64,000 bases of DNA from Thermoanaerobaculia bacterium (lineage in GTDB: Bacteria; Acidobacteriota; Thermoanaerobaculia; Multivoradales; JAHEKO01): positions 36,932 to 100,931 of the forward strand of contig CAMYLC010000172.1 in the NCBI GenBank assembly GCA_947259195.1. Direction: 5' to 3'. Position 1 is the stretch's first letter, and each line of letters begins with the position of its first letter. Below, in pieces: positions 40,808-48,961 of this stretch. The position numbers were made by a program, and so were the translations under genes. Below the pieces are notes generated by a model. It was not told the origin of the DNA. It made no database searches and saw only the letters and a program-made list of their open reading frames with translations.

Positions 40808-42196
40808 ATGGCAACGGAAGTCATCATGCCTCAGATGGGTGAGTCCATCGCTGAGGGCACCATCACCAAGTGGTTGGTCCAGGTGGGGGAGCGGGTGGAA
40901 AGAGACCAGCCGCTGTTCGAGATTTCGACCGACAAAGTAGACGCCGAAATCCCCAGCCCGGCTGCCGGAGTTCTCTTGGTAGTCCATCACGGGGAGGGCG
41001 CGACAGTCCAAGTCAATGAGCTGGTCGCCCTTGTCGGAGAACCTACCGAGCAAGTGGATTCAGAGCTCGCGTCAGAGCCTCCTGCCCCCGAAATCGAGGA
41101 CCTGGAGGCGGCGAAGTCCATGGAGGTAGTCGTGGAAGAGCCACCATTACCAGCGCCGGAAGCTACTCCCAGGCAGGATGGGGATTCAGCCGAGGATGGT
41201 CAGTTGGTCGATAGGATCCGCCGGTTCTCCAGCCCGTTGGTCCGCAAGATGGCCGCTGAGGAGGGGGTCGATCTGTCTCGGGTCGAGGGTACCGGAATCC
41301 ACGGGCGGGTGACCAAACAAGACATGCTGGCCTTCCTGGAGAAAAGGTCGGTGGTGACTCCCGCGACGACAGCTGCACCGACTCCCACTCCAGCGTCCAC
41401 GATGCGGAGCGCGGAGCTGGTTACCGCTCCTCGACAGCGGACCGGTGACTTCGAGGTGGCCGCCTACAGCGAGGGAGACAATGTCGAAATCGAGTCGATG
41501 TCCAGAATCCGCCGGTTGACGGCGGCCCACATGGTCTATTCCAAGGCAACCTCGGCGCACGTCAGTACGGTCTTCCATGTCGACCTCTCCCGAGTGGCCA
41601 GGGTGAGAGCGCGCGCCAAGCAAGGCTTCGCGCAGACGCACGGTACGAAGCTCACGTTCATGCCCTTCATCTTCAAAGCGGTTGCCAACGCGCTCACCGC
41701 CTATCCGAACCTCAATTCGTCCATCGACGGCACCGACATCGTGCGCAAGAGGGACATCAATCTGGGCATGGCTGTAGCTCTCGAGTGGGGCCTTCTGGTG
41801 CCGGTGATTCGGCATGCCGATAGGCTCAATCTGGTAGGCCTTGCCAAGGCCGCTAACGATCTAGCCGAGCGTGCTCGAAGCAAACGCCTGAGCCCGGAGG
41901 AGGTGCAGGGGGGGACATTCACGGTGACGAATCCCGGTGTGTTCGGATCGCTGTTCGGAACTCCCATCATCAACCAGCCCCAGGTGGCGATCTTGGGCAT
42001 CGGCACAATCGAGAAGCGCCCTGTCGTCGAAACCGATGCCGATGGCAACGACGGAATCGCGATCAAGACGATGTGCTATTTCGCCCTGACTTTCGACCAT
42101 CGTCTGATCGATGGTGCGGAGGCCGACAGCTTCATGAATCACCTCCGGCGAACGCTGCTGGAAGAAAGCTGGTCCGAGCTCGACTCGTTCCAATAG
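40808..42196 (+). CDS. 2-oxo acid dehydrogenase E2 (dihydrolipoamide acyltransferase)
   Basis: Lipoyl domain (VIMPQMGESIAEGTITKWLVQVGERVERDQPLFEISTDKVDAEIPSPAAGVL), E3-binding domain (SSPLVRKMAAEEGVDLSRVEGTGIHGRVTKQDM), catalytic LTFDHRLIDGAEADSF. Confidence 0.95.
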   Translation: MATEVIMPQMGESIAEGTITKWLVQVGERVERDQPLFEISTDKVDAEIPSPAAGVLLVVHHGEGATVQVNELVALVGEPTEQVDSELASEPPAPEIEDLEAAKSMEVVVEEPPLPAPEATPRQDGDSAEDGQLVDRIRRFSSPLVRKMAAEEGVDLSRVEGTGIHGRVTKQDMLAFLEKRSVVTPATTAAPTPTPASTMRSAELVTAPRQRTGDFEVAAYSEGDNVEIESMSRIRRLTAAHMVYSKATSAHVSTVFHVDLSRVARVRARAKQGFAQTHGTKLTFMPFIFKAVANALTAYPNLNSSIDGTDIVRKRDINLGMAVALEWGLLVPVIRHADRLNLVGLAKAANDLAERARSKRLSPEEVQGGTFTVTNPGVFGSLFGTPIINQPQVAILGIGTIEKRPVVETDADGNDGIAIKTMCYFALTFDHRLIDGAEADSFMNHLRRTLLEESWSELDSFQ

Positions 42197-42255
42197 TCGA
42201 CCGGCTCGGACATGCCGCGAAGGTGTTGTTGCTTTTGATCGACAGCAGTCCTCAA

Positions 42256-42948
42256 GTGAGAGAAACCAACCAGCGAGACCTTGAGTGGAGCTACCTCGGC
42301 AGGCTCGACTACCGGTCGGCCATGGCGCTGCAGGAGCATCGCCGGGAGCGAATTCGGTCAGGTGGGGCGGAGGATGCGTTGTTGCTGCTCGAGCACGGCC
42401 ACGTCTACACGCTGGGTCGCAACGCCAACCGCACCGATGTCCTGGCGGACCGTGAGTGGCTGCGGACCCGAGGAGTGGAGGTCGTGGAATGTGACCGTGG
42501 CGGACAGGTCACCTACCATGGTCCCGGTCAGCTCGTCGGCTATCCGATCCTCGATTTGACCCCGGATCGACGTGATCTCAGGCGCTACGTGCGCGATCTG
42601 CAGGAAGTCCTGGTCCGGGTGCTGGCCGAGGTCGGTCTCTCCGCTGAGGCGAAGTCGCGAAGCCCCGAGATCGGAGTCTGGGTGGACGGCAGGAAGGTCG
42701 CCTCCCTCGGTGTTCACGTCAGCCGCTGGATCACGACCCACGGCTTCGCTCTCAACGTGAATACCGACCTGAGCTACTTCGCCGCAATCGTGCCGTGCGG
42801 CCTCCAGGGAGTGGAGATGACCTCCGTCGCCGAGCTCACGGGCCGGACCATGCCAATCGAGGACCTGGCCGATCTCTGTGCCCGGCACCTGGCCGAGGTC
42901 TTTCATCGTCGCCCGCTCGCAGTGAGTCCCGAGCAGTTGAAGCACTGA
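42256..42948 (+). CDS. lipB: lipoyl(octanoyl) transferase
   Basis: LLLLEHGHVYTLGRNANRTDVL, GGQVTYHGPGQLVGYPILDL, IGVWVDGRKVASLGVHVSRWITTHGFALNVNTDLSYFAAIVPCG. GTG 42256 is a candidate start; the track ORF opens at 42073. Confidence 0.94.
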   Translation: MRETNQRDLEWSYLGRLDYRSAMALQEHRRERIRSGGAEDALLLLEHGHVYTLGRNANRTDVLADREWLRTRGVEVVECDRGGQVTYHGPGQLVGYPILDLTPDRRDLRRYVRDLQEVLVRVLAEVGLSAEAKSRSPEIGVWVDGRKVASLGVHVSRWITTHGFALNVNTDLSYFAAIVPCGLQGVEMTSVAELTGRTMPIEDLADLCARHLAEVFHRRPLAVSPEQLKH

Positions 42949-43370
42949 TGGCCTACAGGTTCATCGAGCACACGGCCGACATGGGTGTCGAGATCGAGGG
43001 GACCAGCTTCGAGAGTCTGCTATCCGAGGGCCTCCTGGCTCTGACCGATACCCTGACCGAGGTGGAACGGGTGAATCTCGAGCTCGAGCTACCGATCGAT
43101 CTCATCGCCCCGAGTCGAGAAGACCTGCTGGTCGAGTGGCTCAGCGAGATTGTCTACCTCTTCGAGACGAAGTCGGTTCTGTTGCGCCAGACCGATCTCG
43201 AAGTCGAGGCGGAGGGCGGCGGTTGGCGTCTCCGTGGAACGGTTCGGGGTGAGCGCTACGATCCTGACCGGCACGAGATCAAGACGCTGATCAAGGCGGT
43301 CACCTACCATCAGCTGAGGGTGAAGTCCTCGACAACGGGTTGGTCGGCACGAGTCATCTTCGACCTTTGA
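42948..43370 (+). CDS. archease (RtcB activator)
   Basis: YRFIEHTADMGVEIEGTSFESLLSEGLLALTDTL ... RYDPDRHEIKTLIKAVTYHQLRVK. The ATG overlaps the lipB stop (TGATG). Confidence 0.93.
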   Translation: MAYRFIEHTADMGVEIEGTSFESLLSEGLLALTDTLTEVERVNLELELPIDLIAPSREDLLVEWLSEIVYLFETKSVLLRQTDLEVEAEGGGWRLRGTVRGERYDPDRHEIKTLIKAVTYHQLRVKSSTTGWSARVIFDL

Positions 43371-43396
43371 ATCGACGGCGCTTGCAGCCGTTGCAC

Positions 43397-43413
43397 GACA
43401 GGCGTAGCCTGTC
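43397..43413. other. inverted repeat GACAGGC-GTA-GCCTGTC in the archease-rtcB intergenic region
   Basis: 7-bp perfect stem with 3-nt loop, no following T-tract. Confidence 0.5.
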
Positions 43414-43463
43414 TGTCTGAGGGCGGGCTATCTCTGCAGCATCTGCGTGGAGGATCGGGGACA

Positions 43464-44900
43464 ATGCATATCGAGCAGATCGACGAGTTCCGTTGGCGAA
43501 TTCCCAAGCGGGGGAAGATGCGGGTCGAGGGTCTCGTCTTCGCAAGCGCGGAGATGATGGGTGAGATGCGCCAGGATCCATGCCTCCAGCAAGTGGTCAA
43601 TGTCGCCCACCTGCCGGGAATCGTCGGGACTTCCATGGCGATGCCCGATATCCACTGGGGTTACGGTTTCCCCATCGGTGGTGTAGCGGCGATGGACGGC
43701 AAGAATGGCGTTGTATCGCCTGGCGGCGTCGGCTACGACATCAACTGAGGCGTCCGCCTCTTGCGCTCAGGTCTGAGTCGCGCTGAAATCCAGCCCAGAG
43801 TGCGGGATCTCGTTACCCGCCTCTACCAGAACATACCTACCGGCATCGGCAAGGGCCGCACCGATCTGAGGTTGAATCGGCAGGAGCTGACCCAGGTGCT
43901 GACCCAGGGGGCAGCCTGGGCCGTCGAGAAAGGGATGGGCTACGAGGAGGATGTGGGGTTCCTGGAAGAGAACGGCTGCATTGAGGGCGCGCGGCCGGAT
44001 CTCGTCTCGGACAGGGCTTATCAGCGAGGGCGCAATCAGCTCGGGTCGCTGGGCTCCGGAAATCACTTCGCTGAGATCCAGTACGTGGCCGAGATCTACG
44101 ACGAGGCAGCTGCGGCTGCCCTGGGGCTGTTTCAGGATCAGGTGACCCTGACGATTCACAGTGGATCCCGAGGCCTCGGTCATCAGGTCTGCTCGGACCA
44201 CCTAAGGGTGATGGTCGAAGCCGCCGCCCGTTACGGTATCGAGCTGCCCGATCGTCAGCTCTGCTGCGCGCCGCTCCAGTCCCCGGAAGGCCGCGACTAC
44301 CTGGGCGCCATGTCGGCGGCGGCCAACTTCGCTTTTGCCAACCGGCAGGTCATGACCCATTGGGCTCGCGAGAGCTTCATGCAAGCCCTGAGTCTGGGGC
44401 CCAGCCAGGCCGGTCTCACGGTGGTCTACGACGTTTGCCACAACATCGCGAAGTTCGAGACCTTCGAGATCGAGGGACGCCGCCGCCGCCTCTGTGTCCA
44501 CCGGAAGGGTGCCACCAGAGCCTATCCTCCTGGTCACCCTCAGACACCTGAAGCCTACAGGGAGGTCGGTCAGCCCGTCTTGATACCCGGGGACATGGGA
44601 CGCTATTCCTATGTGCTGGTGGGGACCGAGAGAGCCTACCGCGAGACCTTTGGCTCCACCTGTCATGGCGCGGGCAGGAGACTCAGCCGCAGGCAGGCCA
44701 AGAAGCAGGCCAGAGGACGGAAACTGCTCGATGAGCTCGAGAGAGAAGGAGTTGTGGTCATGGCCGCAGGCATGGCCACCGTCGCCGAGGAGATGCCCGA
44801 GGCCTACAAGGACGTCTCGGCGGTGGTCGATGTAGTCGAAGGCGCAGGGATCAGTCGCCAAGTCGCCCAGCTGAAGCCGATCGGGGTGATCAAGGGGTGA
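43464..44900 (+). CDS. rtcB: RNA-splicing ligase RtcB, predicted selenoprotein (in-frame TGA 43746-43748 = Sec, codon 95)
   Basis: Two same-frame ORFs (43464-43748; track ORF from 43761) make one 478-aa Rtc[46 protein letters not shown] replaces the usual DINCGVRL. Downstream catalytic residues are intact: GNHFAE (His codon 201), [10 protein letters not shown] (232), DVCHNIA (326), CHGAGR (401). Confidence 0.9.
43746..43781 (+). promoter_or_regulatory. predicted bacterial SECIS element with its UGA codon
   Basis: UGA + 21 nt + GG of a hairpin: GCG CUC [AGGUCU] GAG (U) CGC at 43763-43781. The loop matches the E. coli fdhF SECIS (GC-AGGUCU-GC). Confidence 0.82.
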
Positions 44901-44948
44901 GGGCCGAGGACTCGAGGCGACTCGGGATCCTGTAGAATCGGGGCTCCC

Positions 44949-45872
44949 GTGTCCGACTCTCTGATCCAAATCGGCGAGAGCCAATCAGGCGACTCTTCCA
45001 GGCAGCCCCGCCCGGATTGGCTTCGCATTCGACTCTCGACGCCCCGGCGCTACCACGAGGTCAACGGCCTCGTCGAGGGCTTGAGCCTGAACACGGTCTG
45101 TAAAGAGGCCCGATGCCCCAACATCTACGAGTGTTGGGGGGAGCACGGCACGGCCACCTTCATGATTCTGGGCGACATCTGCACGCGCCGATGCGGTTTC
45201 TGTGCAGTGACCTCAGGCAGACCTCGACCCGGAGTGGAGGAGAACGAGCCAGAGCACGTCGCCCAAGCGGTCGCGGCCATGGGCTTGAGACATGCGGTCG
45301 TCACCTCGGTCGATCGGGACGACCTGGCCGATGGTGGAGCGGCGCATTTCGCCAGAGTCATCGAGGCCATTCATCGACGCACTCCCGGTGCTGCCGTCGA
45401 AGTACTGACCCCCGATTTCCGGGGTGTGCCAGAGGCCGTAGACATCGTTCTGGGTGCCGCTCCAGAGGTCTTCTCCCACAACATGGAGACCGTGCCCCGG
45501 CTTTACCGCACGGCGAGACCCGGAAGCCGATACGAGCGTTCTCTGGAATTGCTGGAGTCGGGTGCCGCGCGCCAGGAAGGCGGTGAGTTCTCAGGGCGCC
45601 TGAAGACAGGGATCATGGTCGGGCTGGGAGAAAGCTCACAAGAGGTTCAAGAGACCCTGCGGGACATCCGAGAAGCCGGTGTGGAAATCCTGACTATCGG
45701 CCAGTACCTGCAGCCGACTCCGGCCCATCTTCCCGTCGATCGATGGGTGCACCCTGAAGAATTCGACGCCTACCGGAGGTTTGCCCTGTCTCTCGGGTTC
45801 GCGCATTGCGAGTCCGGTCCCCTGGTGCGAAGCAGCTATCACGCTCACGAGCACGTGGCTGCGGCGGGATGA
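44949..45872 (+). CDS. lipA: lipoyl synthase
   Basis: CKEARCPNIYECWGEHGTATFMILGDICTRRCGFCAV, both Fe-S cysteine triads. GTG start. Confidence 0.96.
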   Translation: MSDSLIQIGESQSGDSSRQPRPDWLRIRLSTPRRYHEVNGLVEGLSLNTVCKEARCPNIYECWGEHGTATFMILGDICTRRCGFCAVTSGRPRPGVEENEPEHVAQAVAAMGLRHAVVTSVDRDDLADGGAAHFARVIEAIHRRTPGAAVEVLTPDFRGVPEAVDIVLGAAPEVFSHNMETVPRLYRTARPGSRYERSLELLESGAARQEGGEFSGRLKTGIMVGLGESSQEVQETLRDIREAGVEILTIGQYLQPTPAHLPVDRWVHPEEFDAYRRFALSLGFAHCESGPLVRSSYHAHEHVAAAG

Positions 45873-45875
45873 GCT

Positions 45876-46850
45876 TCAGGACCGACGTTCGACGGCAGGC
45901 GCTTTCCCTGGGCTGCGGGCGGACCGCCAGCTGACACACCAGAGTCCCGAGGCGATGAGAGCGAAGCCAAGCGCCTGACGCCAGGTCAGGACCTCCGCCA
46001 GAAAGAGCCTCGAAAGCAGAGCTGTCAGGAGCGGCTGGAGCGTCGTGTAGGCAGCAGCCAGCAGGGCTGAAGATCGTTGGATGGCCCACGAGTTGATCAG
46101 GTAGCTCAGGGTCGTCGGGAAGACCATGATGTAGAGGATGCCCATCCAGGTTGAAGCAGCAAGACTGCTGGGTGAGAGCTGCCCAAGGGTGGTGCCTCCG
46201 ACAGCCAGAACCCCGAGGCTGCCGAACACGAAGGCGCCGGCGATCACAGTCTGCCAGGGAAGATGGCGCAGGATCGGGCGCTGTAGCACCAGAAAGGTGG
46301 CAAAGCTGAGGCAGTTGAGCAGGATCAGTAGATTCCCGACCAGGGTGCTGTCACCCGCGGAGAATCGCGTTGGGTCGAGGATCACCAGGGCACCGCAAAT
46401 GGCCAAAGTCACGCCCGCAAGGCGGTAGGGGCCGATGCGCTCGAGTCCGAGCAGGGCCGCCACGCCGACGGTGAACGCCGGGATCGAGGGCATGAGAATA
46501 GCGGCGTTGGTCGGCGTCGTGTAACCGAGCCCGACGATGAACAGGACCTGGTTGAGAAAGACGCCCAGAAAGCCCAGCAGAGCGAGCTTGGGAAGCCAGC
46601 GGAGCTCGGGAATCGTGGCGCCTCGTCGGGCCGCGAACAACAGCAGGATCGGTGTCGCGAATAGCACTCTCAAACAAGCGAGGGCCAGGGGAGGGACATC
46701 CTCCAGGACCATCTTGCCGACGACGTGAAAGCCGCTGAAGCTGAGCTGAACAGCCAGCAAGGCCATGTGCAGGGTGACGAGTCCCCGCTCAACGGATCCC
46801 TCGACCGGAGATCGGCTGTCGGGCAAAGAGGAATCACCGCTGTCTTCCAT
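45876..46850 (-). CDS. DMT superfamily (EamA) transporter
   Basis: About 10 TMs in two EamA repeats (GFHVVGKMVLEDVPPLALACLRVLFATPILL; AGVTLAICGALVILDP). Start estimated at ATG 46850. Confidence 0.88.
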   Translation of the reverse strand: MEDSGDSSLPDSRSPVEGSVERGLVTLHMALLAVQLSFSGFHVVGKMVLEDVPPLALACLRVLFATPILLLFAARRGATIPELRWLPKLALLGFLGVFLNQVLFIVGLGYTTPTNAAILMPSIPAFTVGVAALLGLERIGPYRLAGVTLAICGALVILDPTRFSAGDSTLVGNLLILLNCLSFATFLVLQRPILRHLPWQTVIAGAFVFGSLGVLAVGGTTLGQLSPSSLAASTWMGILYIMVFPTTLSYLINSWAIQRSSALLAAAYTTLQPLLTALLSRLFLAEVLTWRQALGFALIASGLWCVSWRSARSPGKAPAVERRS

Positions 46851-47077
46851 TTCCTGCACCTGGGCTGAGGTATCAAGGTCCCACCGGGTCTGGGGGGAGG
46901 ATTGTGACCAACTTCGGCAGCTTTGGCAACGGTTCATCGGAGGTTCCGGGTGCTGCAGACGGATCGGAACACCGCTTTTGGAGCGGTTTGCGCAGTGCAG
47001 GGCGAGCGGCTAGAATCGGGCCGGCCTTAAAGACGTCATTTCGGGCGTACCCGGCCAACCAGGAGATCGCCATACTC

Positions 47078-47527
47078 ATGACCGAGTCAGAGACCCCAGT
47101 GCGGATCCGACAGTTGGAAGACACCGACATCGGAGGTATTACGGCTCTCGATGAGAAGATCGGTGGGCAGTACCGACCCGAGATTTGGGAGCGCCGGATC
47201 GGCTACTACCTCAGGCGGGACCCGGAAGCCCTGGTGGTGGCCGAGCTCGATGGCAAGGTCGCCGGTTTCATGCTCGGCGAAGTCCGATCCGGTGAGTTCG
47301 GTCTCGAGGAGCCCACGGGCTGGATCGAGGTGATGGGAGTCGACCCAGACCTCCGGGGGCAGGCCATCGGTAGGCGACTCGCCGAGAGAATGCTGAGCCA
47401 CTTCCAAAACCAGGGTGCCTCGAGCGTCAGGACCCTGGTCGACGAGACGATGACGGAGATCGCCAGCTTCTTCGACAGCTTGGGCTTCGAGCCCGCTCCA
47501 TTGCGCTCTTTCGTCAAGAGTCTGTAG
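47078..47527 (+). CDS. GNAT family N-acetyltransferase
   Basis: VRIRQLEDTDIGGITALDEKIG ... IEVMGVDPDLRGQAIGRRLAERMLSHFQNQGASSVRTLVDE. Start at ATG 47078. Confidence 0.87.
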   Translation: MTESETPVRIRQLEDTDIGGITALDEKIGGQYRPEIWERRIGYYLRRDPEALVVAELDGKVAGFMLGEVRSGEFGLEEPTGWIEVMGVDPDLRGQAIGRRLAERMLSHFQNQGASSVRTLVDETMTEIASFFDSLGFEPAPLRSFVKSL

Positions 47528-47571
47528 CTGGACTACTTTTCATCCCGGCCTGAGATGCCCGGAGTCTGAAC

Positions 47572-48915
47572 ATGAATTTGACCAAGACCTACATACCGAA
47601 GAAATTCCACCAGGCTGTCGTCAAGTGGCAGGAGACCTACCTGCCGGACTATGACTTCCTGCTCGACAACTGGGACAGGTATTTCCCGCGGGATACCCGA
47701 TTCGAGCTCTGCGCCTTTCGCGAGATGGGAATGTGCAACGAGATCGAGTGCGGCGAGCAGAAGGGCAGCACCAAGTTCCGACAGGCCGCCGAGATGGAGC
47801 ACCAGCAGGGCCTTCACGTCTTGGGTGCAGTCAAGGCGCAGGCGAGCACGGAGTTCGGCTCGATTCAGCAGCACCAATTGACGCTGGCCAGGGCGCAGGA
47901 GGAGGAAGAGCAGTTCTGGATTCTCCGCATGATGGCCGAAGAGCTTCGACACGGCTACCAGATGTTCCACCTTCTTCTGGAGGACGACTGGAGCGCCGTT
48001 ACCGATCAGTCGGGGCCGGAGATGGTGGAAGAGATCCTCTCGATGCAGACTGGCTCCCACATCCTGGGTGCCTTCAACGTCGATTTCGACTCGTTCATCG
48101 ACAACGTGACGTTCTGCGCTCTGATCGATCGGGTGGGCAAATACCAGCTCTCCATGCAGCGCATCAGCGCCTACAAGCCGATGGCCGAGAGCATGCCGCA
48201 GATGCTGCGGGAGGAAGCCTTTCACCTGGCTGCCGGGGTCGTTCCCCTGCGCCGATGGATGGAGAAGGCGGCTCAGGACTCGGTCTACATCACCACCCAG
48301 GACATCCAGAAGGCGATCAACAAGTGGTTGCCGCGGGGTCTCGAGATGTTCGGCGATGAGCGGGGCGGTGGCACCAACGTGCGTTACGGTCTCAAGCCGA
48401 TGAAGAACGCCGAGGCCCAGGCGCAGTATTACCAGGAGGTCGGCAAGGTCGTTCGCGACCTGAACATGCGTTTCATTCGAGCGCGCCTGCCCGAGCTCTC
48501 GCTGGCGCAAGCCGAATCGCTGCTCGAAAAGCTCTTGGCGGATGGCGGAAGCAGTCGAGGCATCTCCTTGGAGGAGCTTATTTCCATGCCTCATCGAGAC
48601 TTCTTTCGGCGTCGCGGCGTGCCGGCCTTCAAGATGGTCGGTTGGGCGGGGGAGAACTTCGACGACGTCGAGGCTTATCTTCGGCATCTGACCGTTCATC
48701 TGCCCGACGGCTATCGCGCCGGCCGGGATTTCAAGGACTACGCGCAGATGATTCGCCGCGTCGCTTCTGCCGAGCTGACCGGCGATGAGGCAGCCCGCAC
48801 GATGCCCGGCTTGCGGCGTGTAGGGGGTGTTTGTCCGTGCTCTCGTGCGGTAAGGTGGGTGGTGGAGGAGCCTGACGGTAATGGCTCGGGCGGCCAGGCG
48901 CAAGCAGCTCGCTGA
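47572..48915 (+). CDS. BoxB/PaaA-like diiron oxygenase (benzoyl-CoA/phenylacetyl-CoA epoxidase superfamily)
   Basis: Diiron-type motifs EEEEQFWILRMMAEELRHGYQM and MLREEAFHLAAGVVPLRRW; BoxB-like ILGAFNVDFDSFIDNVTFCALIDRVGKYQL. Confidence 0.75.
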   Translation: MNLTKTYIPKKFHQAVVKWQETYLPDYDFLLDNWDRYFPRDTRFELCAFREMGMCNEIECGEQKGSTKFRQAAEMEHQQGLHVLGAVKAQASTEFGSIQQHQLTLARAQEEEEQFWILRMMAEELRHGYQMFHLLLEDDWSAVTDQSGPEMVEEILSMQTGSHILGAFNVDFDSFIDNVTFCALIDRVGKYQLSMQRISAYKPMAESMPQMLREEAFHLAAGVVPLRRWMEKAAQDSVYITTQDIQKAINKWLPRGLEMFGDERGGGTNVRYGLKPMKNAEAQAQYYQEVGKVVRDLNMRFIRARLPELSLAQAESLLEKLLADGGSSRGISLEELISMPHRDFFRRRGVPAFKMVGWAGENFDDVEAYLRHLTVHLPDGYRAGRDFKDYAQMIRRVASAELTGDEAARTMPGLRRVGGVCPCSRAVRWVVEEPDGNGSGGQAQAAR

Positions 48916-48961
48916 GCGGCCCCCGAACCCATCGAGTTAATCCTTACAACGGAGCAGAACG

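Noticed and set aside
43749-43760. Alternative short hairpin GAGGC/GCCTC overlapping the UGA (43747-43760) as the SECIS
   Set aside because: It includes part of the UGA itself and its tiny loop lacks the GG feature; the 43763-43781 hairpin fits better.
43746-43781. Intein insertion at the RtcB DIN/C site (known in some archaeal RtcB)
   Set aside because: Sequence continues directly from DIN to GVRLL with only the TGA codon in between; no intein blocks.
43464-44900. rtcB as a pseudogene split by a nonsense mutation or as two separate genes
   Set aside because: The only stop is TGA at the exact catalytic Cys position, the frame is preserved on both sides, all other catalytic motifs are intact, and a SECIS-like hairpin follows. 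A TGC-to-TGA sequencing error remains possible and should be checked on reads.
44904-44925. CCGAG/CTCGG pairing after the rtcB stop as a second SECIS or terminator
   Set aside because: Only 5 bp with a 12-nt loop, no AGGUCU-type loop and no T-tract.
47533-48903. 456-aa minus-strand ORF, and similar long antisense ORFs (2567-3559 +, 21455-22498 +, 25838-27055 -, 55201-56589 -)
   Set aside because: Each lies antisense to a clearly conserved gene and has no recognisable motifs; typical GC-rich shadow ORFs.
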